Origin: Streptomyces sp. NBC_01446
Lineage (GTDB): Bacteria > Actinomycetota > Actinomycetes > Streptomycetales > Streptomycetaceae
Direction: 5' to 3'
Assembly: GCF_026340095.1 (NCBI RefSeq)
Contig: NZ_JAPEPO010000002.1
Span: 1-64,000 of the forward strand
DNA: 64,000 bases
The translations under genes were made by a program, and so were the position numbers. Every line of letters begins with the position of its first letter. Positions within the stretch are counted from its first letter, which is position 1. The notes below the pieces were generated by a model. That model ran no database searches. It was not told the DNA's origin and was given only the letters and a program-made list of their open reading frames with translations. Positions 19,268-28,117 of the stretch are shown here, in pieces.

Positions 19268-20750
19268 CACGGCAGCTGTAGTTCCGTCGTCTTCGCTGTT
19301 CAGCGGCTTGCCGGGGTGCGGGCGGGCGCAAGTACGGCCACCGCGATCATGAACGTTTGTGACGACGTATCAAGACGCGGTGGCCGTGGAGGCCACGATA
19401 GTCGAGCGGGCGTGGGGCCAGACGTTCGGGAGGGCGATGGCGGTGGTCTCGGGCTGCTTCGCGCGATGCGAGACGCGCACGACAGCGGCGGAGTTGGTCG
19501 CTGGACTGTTGCTGGAAGTGGACACGCGCAACTGCTGGACGCTCGCGCAGGCGCTGGGACACCCGGGCCCGCACCGGCTGCAGCACCTGCTGTCCCGTGC
19601 CCGGTTCGACCACGAGGAGGCCCGGAAGGAGATCACCCGCCTGGTGATTGGCGAACTCGCCGGGCAGGACGTGGTGTTGGTCGTGGACGAGACGGGCGAC
19701 GCAAAGTCGTCCACGGACTGTGTGGGCGCCGGCCGGCAGTACTCCGGTGCGATCGGCGGCGTGGGACTGTGCCAGGTGGCGGTGCATTTGGCGGTGGTCA
19801 CCGCGACGACGAAGGTGATCATCGATCGGGCCCTGTATCTCCCGGCGGACTGGGCCTCGGACGAGGAACGCCGCGGAGCGACCGGGGTGCCGGAGGAGAT
19901 CGGGTTCGCGACGAAGCCGCAGCAGGCGTTGACCATGGTCACCGATGCGCTCGCGGCCGGGATCGAGGCCCGCTGGTTCGCGGGCGACGAGGTGTACTGC
20001 GGACGCGAACTGCGCCAGGGGGTAAGGGCGTTGGGACTCGGCTACACGGTCGGGATCGCCGCTACATATCAGGTCACCGACGGGTCCGGCCGTCGGTGGG
20101 AGGCCCGCAAACTGATCAACAAGGTGCGGCCCGGGCAGTGGATGCGAAGGCAGACCGGACACGGCACGAAGGGCACCCGCGAGTACGACTGGGCCTGGCT
20201 CGATGTCCGTCCTGACGATGCTCCCGCCGAGAACGAGAACGAGAACGAGAACGCAGCCGGCGTAGGGGCCGGGACGAGTGTGCTGGTCGCGCGGCGGCAC
20301 CGTTACACCGGCGAGGTGTCCTACTTCCGCTGCTGGACTCCCGGCAACGTCTCGCTGGGCACACTGGTCCAAGTGATCTCCCGCAGGTGGCGGATCGAGG
20401 AGACCTTCCAACTCGCCAAGGGTTTCACCGGACTCGACCAGGGTCAGGTGACCTGCTGGAACTCCTGGATGCGCTGGTCGCTGTTCTCCCTGATCGCCGC
20501 CGCTGTCCTCGCCCTTACGACCGCCGCCGTCCACGAGGCCACCGAGGAGCAGCCTGAACTCGTCCCGCTGACCTGCCCCGAACTCATCCGTCTCCTGCGG
20601 GCCCTCGCGCTGCCCCCACCAGTCCGCGACCGGGATCACGTCCTGCACTGGACCGCCTGGCGCCGCCGCCACCAAGCCGTTGCGACAGCGTGCCACCAGC
20701 AACGACACCGCCGTCACGACCAGCCGTGATCAAGAACTACAGCTGCAGTG
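19268..20750 (+). mobile_element. IS701-family element inside the ISAs1 transposase
   Basis: Inverted ends CAC(G/T)GCAGCTGTAGTTC (19268-19284 and complement of 20734-20750) match at 16 of 17 positions. The element is flanked by ACAGA on both sides (19263-19267 and 20751-20755), the apparent target duplication. Length 1483 bp. Confidence 0.85.
19359..20729 (+). CDS. IS701-family transposase
   Basis: 456-aa DDE_5-type transposase. The first catalytic Asp is in VLVVDETGDAK, the second in WFAGDEVYC, and the Glu region is RWRIEETFQLAKG. A short low-complexity run of alternating Glu and Asn (ENENENEN, near 20230) precedes the last third. The frame is intact and the ends are clean, so it may be active. 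Confidence 0.9.
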   Translation: MTTYQDAVAVEATIVERAWGQTFGRAMAVVSGCFARCETRTTAAELVAGLLLEVDTRNCWTLAQALGHPGPHRLQHLLSRARFDHEEARKEITRLVIGELAGQDVVLVVDETGDAKSSTDCVGAGRQYSGAIGGVGLCQVAVHLAVVTATTKVIIDRALYLPADWASDEERRGATGVPEEIGFATKPQQALTMVTDALAAGIEARWFAGDEVYCGRELRQGVRALGLGYTVGIAATYQVTDGSGRRWEARKLINKVRPGQWMRRQTGHGTKGTREYDWAWLDVRPDDAPAENENENENAAGVGAGTSVLVARRHRYTGEVSYFRCWTPGNVSLGTLVQVISRRWRIEETFQLAKGFTGLDQGQVTCWNSWMRWSLFSLIAAAVLALTTAAVHEATEEQPELVPLTCPELIRLLRALALPPPVRDRDHVLHWTAWRRRHQAVATACHQQRHRRHDQP

Positions 20751-21040
20751 ACAGAGACTGTCTACGCCGTCACCGATCTCGCGACCCATCAGGCGTCTCC
20801 CGCTGAGATCGCTGCATGGGCGCGCGGCCACTGGATCATCGAGAACACCGTCCACTGGACGAAAGACGTGACCTTCGCCGAAGACGCCAGTCAGATCCGC
20901 CGGCATCGCACCCCCGCCGTCATGAGCGCCCTGCGCGATCTTGCCCGCGCCACCCTCCACCGCTCCGGATGGGCCAACATCGCCAGCGGCCGGCGAGCCC
21001 ACACACACGCCGCAGCCACGCTCACCCTCCACGGGATTCC

Positions 21041-21080
21041 ATGATCAAACCGGGCGAACGCGACTCTCCCCGGGGCCCTG
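21041..21080. repeat. Right terminal inverted repeat of passenger ISAs1 transposon
   Basis: It ends in CCGGGGCCCTG at 21080 and is the inverted partner of 16856-16895. The next ten bases (21081-21090, GAGCGCCCCC) repeat the left target flank exactly. Confidence 0.85.
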
Positions 21081-21307
21081 GAGCGCCCCCGGGCCGATGT
21101 TCGCCGAGGGCCTGTTGCGAAAGCCTCGGGCGGCAATAGTGCTACTGCGGTAGCTCCCGTGTGCGGTGGGCTTCTATTCCGGTCTCACCAGGTGTAAGTC
21201 CTCACCCATGCGTCCAGCACCGCTCCGTGTCCGGCCCACAGGGTCACTGCCTCGACCAAGAGACGACGCTGCGTGGATACATCGCCCGTACCGCAGATGT
21301 GTTCGGA

Positions 21308-22207
21308 TCAGCTCCAGCTTGGCGAGGGTCCGTGCAGCGGCTTGAAGGCAACTGGCTTGCCGGTGATCGCGTCGAGCAGGACGCGGTCCCTTATGGGGCG
21401 GTCCAGCTTCACGGTCACCTGCTGCAGCTTCCCCTGCTTGGTGCAGACGCCATCGCGCTTCTTGCCCGTGACGTCAGCTGAGAGCACCACGCTGTCGGGT
21501 GTTTCCCATGCATGCACGTTCGGGCTGTTGTCGCAGGCACCCTGAAGGGTAACCACGGATACCCTTCGCCCGTCTGCGGAAATCTTGACCAGGCGATCGA
21601 TCGGATAACCGGGAACGTTGCTGGCCCGCTTGATCGGCGGTTGGGGAAGCTTCGAAGGGACGGCCGCGGCCTGCTTGAGAGGGGAGTCGTAACCCTCGAG
21701 TGTGAACAGCCAGGCCGGCACCACTGCCGGACCGCGGCTGGTGTCCACCCTCATCTCACCCAGCTTCGCCCCCGTCACAGCCAGGTGTGGCTTTCCGCCT
21801 TTGCGGCCGCCAGCCAGGGTGTTGTACGACTCGTCCACCCCCGTCAGCGGTCGCGTGAGTGATTCGCCCCCGGCCCACGCCACCCGGCCGCTCTTCGGCC
21901 GGGTGGCGGGCAACGTGCCCCGCAGGACGAAACTCTGGATTTGGTAGGCCCGCGTATCAGCATTGCTTCGCAGGCCGCCCCGCGGCAGCTGGACTACTTC
22001 CCCCATGGGGTGGTAGCCAGCACGCCACGCGGCAGATGCCGCTGACCCGTCCCAGGCCGCGGCGACTTTCCGAGCACGGTGCGCCGGCTCCTCATGACTG
22101 TCGCCGGCCTTCTGCTGGCTGCCGCAACCGGAGACTGCGCCCAGGCAGGCGGCAGCCAAGGCCACGGCTGCAAGCAGGCTGACGGAGCGCGATGATGCAA
22201 CCCGCAT
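21308..22207 (-). CDS. Putative secreted lipoprotein
   Basis: 299 aa from ATG 22207, with GGGAG upstream. The N-terminus is a lipoprotein signal: basic MRVASSR, a hydrophobic core, and the lipobox VSGC with Cys28 followed by GSQQ. The mature part is hydrophilic and mostly beta by pattern, with no recognised domain (pieces such as VVPAWLFTLEGYDSPL recur in actinobacterial extracellular proteins). It lies 101 bp after the streptogrisin-like protease gene on the same strand, so they may share a transcript. Function unknown. Confidence 0.75.
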   Translation of the reverse strand: MRVASSRSVSLLAAVALAAACLGAVSGCGSQQKAGDSHEEPAHRARKVAAAWDGSAASAAWRAGYHPMGEVVQLPRGGLRSNADTRAYQIQSFVLRGTLPATRPKSGRVAWAGGESLTRPLTGVDESYNTLAGGRKGGKPHLAVTGAKLGEMRVDTSRGPAVVPAWLFTLEGYDSPLKQAAAVPSKLPQPPIKRASNVPGYPIDRLVKISADGRRVSVVTLQGACDNSPNVHAWETPDSVVLSADVTGKKRDGVCTKQGKLQQVTVKLDRPIRDRVLLDAITGKPVAFKPLHGPSPSWS

Positions 22208-22308
22208 GTGAACTCCCGGACGAGAAGTGAGATCGGCCGTCCTGTCAGTGTGACGCGGCCGATCCGAAACAGGTTCCTCTGGTTGCGGCAGCAGCGGGCA
22301 ACGGGCCA

Positions 22309-23382
22309 TCAGTAGACGTGTAGGCCGTGATCGTTCAGCACCTTCTGCACCGGCATGAAGTAGTTCAAGTAACTACCGCTGGAGGAGGAGTTGCACACCG
22401 TCTCGCCAGTGCCGCCAGAGAGCAGGCCCAGGGCCGTTGAACCGTTGAGCGCCGGCCCCCCGCTGTCGCCGCCTAGAGCGCAGACGTTCGACTCGAACAG
22501 GCCCTCCACCTGGGTGCCCTCGATGTTGACCGTGATACGCGGGTTGGTGACGCTGCCCGTCGTATCTTGACTGGAGACTCCGATCCGGTCGATGTGCTCC
22601 CCGATTATCGCAAAACGGGAGCTGTCGATCTGTTTGTAGGTGCCACCCCAGTACCTGACGGTCCCGAGTGGGTTGATGCCGGGGTCGTTCGCCCTGATCG
22701 TGGCTTGGTCGCCGCCGGAACCGCCGAAGTGGGAATAGGCCACGTAGCCAATTCTTTGGTTGTTCCAGTCCATGTAGTAGTCGCTACCTGGACAGTGGCC
22801 AGCAGTGAGTGTGTAGATCGTTCCCGAGGAGTTCTTGGTGTTGAACCCGGCAGTGCAACGATAGCCGTCGGATGTAATGCCATTGCCGCCGCGGAGGTCG
22901 GTGGACTTGAACTTCAGCGTGCTCCTGATCCGGTCGATGTGTATCGCACCCGGATGAGCAGCCGCCACTTTTTCGATCCGGGCCCGGCTGTCGCTGGGCG
23001 CTCCGTCGAAGATCTTGACGGACACCTGGTTGGTATCCGGCTTGACGCCCCAGGCCGTATTGGGAATGCCCCCCAGCCGGTCGAGTTCGCGGTGGATGGA
23101 TGCAAGTTCAGCCTTGCTGCGCGTCACCACTTTCGAGATCCCGCCCGCGTCCCGTACGGTCTGCGCCGCCGCCGGGTCGCTGACCGCGATCACGATGCGC
23201 CCCTCCTTGTAGTACACGCCGCCTGTCCGGTCGGCCCCGAGTCTGCCCTCCAGTGCTTGCGCTTTGACGGGGTCAGTGAGCGGCTTCGGGGTGTTATCGG
23301 CGGATGCCGTGACTGTCGAGGCGACCGTGACCAAGAGTGTGGCAGGGAGGACCTTTGCAAGTTGCTTCCATGCACGCTGCAT
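22309..23382 (-). CDS. Secreted S1 serine protease, streptogrisin / alpha-lytic type
   Basis: 357-aa preproenzyme from ATG 23382 with GGAGG ten bases upstream. It has a signal peptide (MQRAWKQLAK, hydrophobic core, cleavage after about ASA27), then a pro-region of about 130 residues of the alpha-lytic protease type that folds and inhibits the enzyme. The mature domain starts near 160. Catalytic residues are His196 (TAGHC), Asp225 (GGDQATI) and Ser307 (GGDSGGP); Cys176 and Cys197 flank the His loop as in streptogrisins. The ATG at 23439 upstream has no ribosome site. Confidence 0.9.
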   Translation of the reverse strand: MQRAWKQLAKVLPATLLVTVASTVTASADNTPKPLTDPVKAQALEGRLGADRTGGVYYKEGRIVIAVSDPAAAQTVRDAGGISKVVTRSKAELASIHRELDRLGGIPNTAWGVKPDTNQVSVKIFDGAPSDSRARIEKVAAAHPGAIHIDRIRSTLKFKSTDLRGGNGITSDGYRCTAGFNTKNSSGTIYTLTAGHCPGSDYYMDWNNQRIGYVAYSHFGGSGGDQATIRANDPGINPLGTVRYWGGTYKQIDSSRFAIIGEHIDRIGVSSQDTTGSVTNPRITVNIEGTQVEGLFESNVCALGGDSGGPALNGSTALGLLSGGTGETVCNSSSSGSYLNYFMPVQKVLNDHGLHVY

Positions 23383-23674
23383 TGTGCGCCTCCAGGGAGT
23401 CTTCACGCTAAAGGAATGGGCGTTCGAATTGGGGCGCATGTGACTCTACGCGGAGACGTGACCATTGATGCTTGGTGTGAGACAAGTGGGAGCTGACGCT
23501 CCGAATTCTGGCGAGATGAGGCTGAGCCTCCCGAGATGCGTACGAAGTTGGCAGACAGTCAGATGTGAATCATGAAAGGGCCTCGGCGCGACAGCCACCG
23601 TGCCGCAGGTGCCCTGAGCCGAGGACGCTGCCAGGCTGGACACACGAACGGCGTCGTTCACGGACAATGCCGGG

Positions 23675-23815
23675 ATGACCCGACCCAGAATCCGTGTCGC
23701 CGCATATGTGATCCGGCATCGCGCCGTTCCCGAACTGCTGGTGTTCGACCACGTCGGTATGCCGGAGGCTGGCACCCAAGTCCCGGCGGGAGGAGTCAAG
23801 TCAGGCGAAGGACTG
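23675..23815 (+). pseudogene. NUDIX hydrolase, N-terminal fragment
   Basis: About 47 codons starting ATG ACC CGA CCC look coding (AAYVIRHR, LLVFDHVGMPEAGTQVPAGGV) and match the strands before a NUDIX box. Coding character then stops before the REUxEE helix, where the end of the minus-strand nuclease-like gene begins. It is a truncated copy, probably lost by deletion. Confidence 0.6.
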
Positions 23816-23879
23816 TCGTCGGCCTCACGCCCCGTGGCAGACCATCCCTGCGCCCCAGGCAGGACCGTTCCCGTTGCCC

Positions 23880-24656
23880 TCACTCAACCAGTCGGCGCAC
23901 CCTGTCGTCGTCAGCCACCTCGTACACCGCGATGCGCAGCAGCTCACGGACGTGGCCCGGAACCCGTTCGACTGCGCTCACCGATGCCGAGGGCACAACG
24001 AGCGCGTAGCAGATGTGGGGGTCCTGGCTCGTCATGCGGCGCAGCAGCTGCCCGTAGGCTATGTCGGCGTCGATGCCCTTTTCGCTGGTGTGGCCTTTGA
24101 CCTCGCAGATCAGTCGCTCCGTCCCGCGTACAGCCTCCAGGTCGGTCCAGCGGTCCGTGGGCTTCACCGGCTTCCAGCCCTGTGCCAGGAGCCAGGTCCG
24201 GAAGGTGTCGCTAACGCGGCCCTCGTCGCTCTCTCGGGCCAGGATCTGCTGCAACGCGGCCATGTCGGCTTCTTCACTTCGACGCAGCCGTCCGCGGCCG
24301 TCGGCGTCGAGGTCGGCGGGGCGGACGACGACAAGCCTCAGCCCGTGTGCGGGGATCTCTGTGTCGCGGCGGGCGTCGTAGAGGGCCCGCTGCTCGCCGC
24401 GATGCACTCCGCTCACGGTGAGGCGATCCGGCTTGTCGAAGTGCGGCATGGGCTGGTCATGCTGCAATTCCCGGTACTCGACTACGAGTTGGTGACCAGA
24501 CCAGTAGGCATCGACCGGCAGTTTGACACAACGGCCGCCCATGCCAGGGTCGCCCAGCAGCCAGTCGAACTTGTGCTGCGTGGAGGCGTCCTCACCCAGG
24601 ATCCGATTGCACAGCCCGACGACATACGCCTCGTCACTGTCATCTCTCGTTCCCAT
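23880..24656 (-). CDS. Protein with two nuclease-like domains (PD-(D/E)XK type)
   Basis: 258 aa from ATG 24656. The first part (about 25-115) has D49, then VVEYRELQH (Glu60 on the core strand), in the style of Vsr/homing-type PD-(D/E)XK nucleases; HRGEQRALYDARR follows. The second part (about 150-250) reads TDLEAVRG ... LICEVKGHT, giving D172 and E185-x-K187, a second PD-(D/E)XK core like Mrr-type endonucleases. Two such cores in one short protein is unusual. No methyltransferase is next to it, so it may be a stand-alone nuclease, a repair enzyme or a defence component. Confidence 0.55.
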   Translation of the reverse strand: MGTRDDSDEAYVVGLCNRILGEDASTQHKFDWLLGDPGMGGRCVKLPVDAYWSGHQLVVEYRELQHDQPMPHFDKPDRLTVSGVHRGEQRALYDARRDTEIPAHGLRLVVVRPADLDADGRGRLRRSEEADMAALQQILARESDEGRVSDTFRTWLLAQGWKPVKPTDRWTDLEAVRGTERLICEVKGHTSEKGIDADIAYGQLLRRMTSQDPHICYALVVPSASVSAVERVPGHVRELLRIAVYEVADDDRVRRLVE

Positions 24657-24925
24657 GGCCCAGCATCCTGCCACCGTCACAGGACGAGAGGATCCGGAAC
24701 GGTTGTAGGCCAGCACCTGCCGGACAGCGACGCTGGCCTCTGCAATCGCGCTCCCACAGCATCACCTCAACAACAGGTAGAGGATGGGCTGTAACGGCTG
24801 AAGTGGACCCCATGCTCGAGGGGTTCGACCACAGCTTTGAAGACTGGCCCGCAGGGCTCAAGCGGAGGGCCGCGGCGCGATCAACACCGGCCGGTGTCTG
24901 CGCGTTCCTCCATCACGCTAAATTA

Positions 24926-24937
24926 CTAGCATGCTAG
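24926..24937. promoter_or_regulatory. Palindromic operator-like site CTAGCATGCTAG
   Basis: A perfect 12-bp palindrome lies in a short AT-rich stretch 9 bases before the GTG of the RHH gene, with an overlapping TGCTAGCA palindrome (24932-24939). The position suggests an operator near the ribosome site or promoter for autoregulation by the RHH protein. Confidence 0.5.
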
Positions 24938-24946
24938 CATTGCCTT

Positions 24947-25126
24947 GTGAGTGATGAGGAAGTCAAGCAGTTCAACGTGTACCTGCCGATCGGGCTGATC
25001 AAGCAGGTCAAGTACCGCGCCATCGAGTCGGGCATGTCACTGTCGGCGCTGGTCGCTGACGCACTGCGCACCTACCTCGACGAGCCCCATTCGCACACGC
25101 CGCAATCGACCGAGAAGGAGAGCTGA
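24947..25126 (+). CDS. Ribbon-helix-helix (CopG/MetJ-like) regulator, 59 aa
   Basis: GTG 24947 to TGA 25126. The short protein has the RHH pattern: strand KQFNVYLP, helix LIKQVKYRAIESG, turn GMS, helix LSALVADALRTYLDE, then a polar tail. RHH dimers insert the strand in the DNA major groove; many are antitoxins or operon autoregulators. The VOC gene starts one base after its stop, so they are co-transcribed, and the palindrome at 24926-24937 is a likely target. No toxin-like partner is recognised downstream. Confidence 0.75.
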   Translation: MSDEEVKQFNVYLPIGLIKQVKYRAIESGMSLSALVADALRTYLDEPHSHTPQSTEKES

Positions 25127-25127
25127 C

Positions 25128-25472
25128 ATGGCGACCGAAGGAATCGAGGCCGTGTTCTTGACGACGCACAACTGGGGCAAGGCGGCGAAGTTCTTCCAGG
25201 AGCTGGGCTACCAGCTGGAGTTCGCGACGGACCACAACTCCGGTCAGCTGCGCAACGGCGACGGTCCCTACGTGTTCATCGCCGAGATCCCCGAGAACCA
25301 AGAGCCCCAGACGGAGCTGGTGCTGAAGGTGCCCGACGCAGACGCATTCCGTCCCGATCCTGTCGTCGAGGTAGTCACGCCGTTCGAGGACACCCATTAC
25401 GGAACCAAGGAGATGACCGTCCGCGACCCCGACGGACGCCTGTGGAGCCTCCAGGCCCCCGCCAAGATCTGA
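25128..25472 (+). CDS. VOC-superfamily (glyoxalase/bleomycin-resistance fold) protein
   Basis: 114 aa, start ATG 25128 preceded by GAAGGAGAG within the RHH coding end. It has the VOC start (GIEAVFLTTHNWGKAAKFFQ), the ligand loop DGPYVFIAE and the C-terminal DPDGRLWSLQAP with the usual end strand. VOC proteins bind metal or small molecules as dimers; the ligand here cannot be told. Middle gene of the RHH-VOC-methyltransferase operon. Confidence 0.85.
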   Translation: MATEGIEAVFLTTHNWGKAAKFFQELGYQLEFATDHNSGQLRNGDGPYVFIAEIPENQEPQTELVLKVPDADAFRPDPVVEVVTPFEDTHYGTKEMTVRDPDGRLWSLQAPAKI

Positions 25473-25495
25473 CGGCGACGAAGGGCAGACGCACC

Positions 25496-26353
25496 ATGGC
25501 ACACGAGCAGACCGAAGCGCCCGACAACACCGCAGTGCGGACCGCCCTGTGGCGGGCGATGCACCTCCAGGTCGACCCGCCCCCACATGTGATCGAGGAC
25601 GAGATCGGCCTGCAACTGGCGGCCCCCGGCGATGACTGGCGCGCCCGCCCGGACATGGACCCGCAGGCCACCAGCGGATTCCGCGCAGCCATCGTTGCCC
25701 GCGCTCGTTACATCGAAGACCTGATCGCTGAGCAGGCCGACCGGGGCGTGACCCAGTACGTCATCCTGGGAGCGGGTCTGGACACCTTCGCCCAGCGCAA
25801 GCCGGAACTCGCCTCCCGCCTTCGCGTCTTCGAGGTCGACCAGCCCGGCACCCAGGCATGGAAGCGCCACCGCCTGGTCGAACTCGGCTACGGCATCCCC
25901 GACTGGCTGCACCTGGTGCCGGTCGACTTCGAGGCCAGCACGTCCTGGTCCGAGCAGCTGTCCACTGCCGGCTTCGATCCCAGCCGCCCAGCAGTCATCG
26001 TCTCCACCGGCGTCACCATGTATCTCAACAAAGACGCCACCGCTGCCACCCTGCACCAGATCGCCGAGCTTGCACCGGGCTCGACCCTCGCCATGACCTT
26101 CCTGCTGCCAACCGAACTTGTCGACGACGCCGACCACGGCGCTCTCCGGACCAGCAAAGAAGGCGCACGAGCATCCGGAACGCCGTTCATCAGCTTCTAC
26201 ACCCCGCCCGAGATGCTGGCACTGGCGCGCGACGCCGGCTTCAAAGACACCCGGCACGTGCCGGGACAATCGCTCGCCGAGCGCTACTTCGCCGACCGCA
26301 CCGACGATCTTCGCCCGTCGAGCGGGGAGGACCTGCTGCTGGCCACTACTTGA
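25496..26353 (+). CDS. Class I SAM-dependent methyltransferase, TIGR00027/LCM type
   Basis: 285 aa from ATG 25496. Motif I is VILGAGLDTFAQRKP, motif II VFEVDQPGTQAWKR, and IVSTGVTMYL marks the later conserved strand of leucine-carboxyl-methyltransferase-like (TIGR00027) enzymes, probable O-methyltransferases. It starts 23 bp after the VOC stop. The substrate is unknown. The RHH-VOC-MTase order suggests a small self-regulated modification or resistance operon. Confidence 0.85.
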   Translation: MAHEQTEAPDNTAVRTALWRAMHLQVDPPPHVIEDEIGLQLAAPGDDWRARPDMDPQATSGFRAAIVARARYIEDLIAEQADRGVTQYVILGAGLDTFAQRKPELASRLRVFEVDQPGTQAWKRHRLVELGYGIPDWLHLVPVDFEASTSWSEQLSTAGFDPSRPAVIVSTGVTMYLNKDATAATLHQIAELAPGSTLAMTFLLPTELVDDADHGALRTSKEGARASGTPFISFYTPPEMLALARDAGFKDTRHVPGQSLAERYFADRTDDLRPSSGEDLLLATT

Positions 26354-26446
26354 CCCCACATCACGCCATCTCCCCAAGAAGCCTCGGAGCCTGCGGTTCG
26401 AGACATTGCCAAGAGTTGTGGATCGGGTGACGTGCGATCCAGTCGC

Positions 26447-26632
26447 TCACCCCACGTCCAGGCACAGACAGAAGGGGTGTCCGGCCGGGTCTAAGAGCAC
26501 CCGGACGCTCTCCTGCGGCTGGAACTCCGCCACCGTGGCGCCCAGGGCCACCGCCTCGGCGACCGCCGAATCCAGATCGCCGACCTGGAAGTCGAAGTGC
26601 ATCATCGGGCGCTGTTCGCCCCTGATAGCCAC
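26447..26632 (-). pseudogene. VOC-family protein, C-terminal fragment
   Basis: 61 codons match the second half of a glyoxalase-like protein (MHFDFQVGDLDSAV ... LLDPAGHPFCLCLD). The first half, normally 50-60 residues, is missing: upstream of about 26630 coding character stops and an unrelated region with a palindrome begins. Confidence 0.6.
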
Positions 26633-26681
26633 CGCGAAACGGTGGCGTCAGGTGATGTCAGCAACATGTGGGGACGCTCGG

Positions 26682-26697
26682 ATTTTCCGCGGAAAAT
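26682..26697. repeat. 16-bp perfect palindrome ATTTTCCGCGGAAAAT
   Basis: An AT-flanked palindrome sits in a GC-rich spacer with no gene, at the breakpoint of the truncated VOC gene. It could be an operator, a recombination site, or an end of a lost mobile element. Confidence 0.4.
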
Positions 26698-26823
26698 TCC
26701 GGAGCCGGGCGGGACCCGCGGCCCGCGCCAAAGGCCGGCCACGACAACATGGCTGTCCCCGTGACAGCGAACCTTGAGCACGTGCCATCGATTCTTTGAG
26801 TGGTGCAAGAGGGGGCCGGGTGA

Positions 26824-27940
26824 TCAGGCCCGGGGCGTGGTGGGGCGTTGTATGACGATCATGGCGGCGTCGTCGTTCAGGTGTCCGCCGACATAGTGCA
26901 GCAGATCACGGCGCAGGCGGTCGAGGAAGGCGTCGGGATCGTTCTCGCTCCAGCCTGTGATGCGCTCGGCGAGCGGGTAGAAGGTGCCGGTGGAGTCGCG
27001 GGCCTCGGTGACGCCGTCCGTGTACAGCAGCAGAAGGCCTTTCGGCTCGAACGGGAAGCTGTCGACGCGGTAGCGCGGATGCGACAGTTCGCCGAGACCC
27101 CAAGGGGGGTGCGGGACGGCGGGCGTCCATGGTCGTCGGCCGGCCGTCCCGGAGAACGATCGGCGACGGGTGACCGCAGGAGATCATCTGGACCCGGCCG
27201 CCGTGGTCGGGGATGTCCAGGATGGCGGCGGTGATGAAGGTTTCTCCGAAACGGCTCGTCTCCCCCGGCTCCATCAGGTCCCAGCACACGCTTTGGTCGA
27301 GGTAGGACACCAGCTCGCCCAGGCTCGCCTGGCGGTGGGCCGCGACACGGAACGCTCCGAGCAGCAGGGCTGCGTCATTGACCGCAGTCAGCCCCTTTCC
27401 CCGCACGTCGCCGATCATCAGCCGGGTGCCGGAGATGGTACGTGCCGCCGCATACAGATCCCCGCCGATCCGGGCCTCAGCCTCCGCGGCAGGGTAGAGA
27501 GAAGCGACGCGCAGCGGCCCGATCTCCTTGGGTAGTGGCGGCAGAACCACACGCTGGGCGGCCTCGGACACGTACCGCACTTGCGCCAGCACTTTTGCGC
27601 GACGCTCCCGCACTACGCAGAAGATCACCAGGCTCATGCCGACCAGCACCAGGGCGATGATCTGTGCCTGGTCGTTGGACGAGAGTAACTGCTCAGGATC
27701 GCGCACCAACCCGATGGCCGTCTGCGCGATAACCGCCAGTGCAGCGACCAGGCCCACCGTCCAGGGCCCGCCGAACAACGGCGTGATCGCCGGTGCCGCG
27801 ACGAGCAGCGCACCCAGGTGAATGTTGGGCGGAGCAAGATCGTCGATCACGGACACCGTAATAATCCACGCGATCGGGATGGCGATCAACGCCCGACCCG
27901 CTCGCACCGGCCGTCGAAATCCTTCGAGGCGCTGCGGCAT
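26824..27940 (-). pseudogene. Membrane-anchored SpoIIE-type PP2C phosphatase, frameshifted
   Basis: The protein starts at ATG 27940 with about three membrane segments (residues 15-120). The PP2C domain then shows ARIGGDLYAA, IGDVRGKGL and the later strand MISCGHPSPIV. Near 27098, after APPLG, the frame must change by one base to continue GELSHPRYRV, LLLYTDGVTEARD and DDAAMIVIQ to the stop at 26824. The lesion is next to runs of C and G, so a sequencing error is possible. It is close in design to the intact phosphatase at 54830-55987. Confidence 0.75.
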
Positions 27941-28117
27941 GACTCCTGTCTACACCGGCCTTCACCAGCTCGCACGGGCGGAGACGGACAGTGCGGTCGC
28001 CTGCCCCCGCCCTGACTGCCAGGAACTCGTGCCACTCAAACTTCCCTACGTTGTCTGCGGGACAGGGCGAGCCCTTCGTATGGTTGGCCCACCCAGGGGC
28101 GTCGGGTGTGGCTTTCA

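Larger units (their letters stand above)
18240..21044 (+). pseudogene. ISAs1-family transposase, interrupted by IS701-type element
   Basis: The N-terminal part (about 18240-19267) has VPDPRTPRGVRFRL, the first Asp in AVDGKCLRG and the second in TVDALHAQ. The C-terminal part (20756-21044) has RGHWIIENTVHW with the catalytic Glu. Removing the IS701-type element and one 5-bp duplication joins KWQTE to TVYAVTDL in frame, so the IS is the only lesion. The start may be GTG 18240 or a GTG further in, near 18270. Confidence 0.85.
16856..21080 (+). mobile_element. ISAs1-family transposon with passenger genes (ArsR-like, GNAT)
   Basis: The 40-bp ends (16856-16895 and 21041-21080) are inverted repeats with 36 matches, beginning CAGGG as in the other ISAs1 copy here. 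They are flanked by a perfect 10-bp direct repeat GAGCGCCCCC (16846-16855 and 21081-21090). Inside are an ArsR-like regulator, a divergent GNAT gene and the ISAs1 transposase, the last interrupted by an IS701-type element (19268-20750). Subtracting that insertion leaves about 2.7 kb, against about 1.4 kb for a plain ISAs1 element. No inverted-repeat end is visible immediately before the transposase. Confidence 0.8.

Noticed and set aside
20230..20260. Short alternating Glu/Asn repeat as a possible phase-variable tract
   Set aside because: Only a few hexamer units and inside an IS transposase; no sign of regulatory role.
19347..20717. 456-aa minus-strand open frame
   Set aside because: Mirror of the IS701 transposase, which carries the DDE residues on the plus strand.
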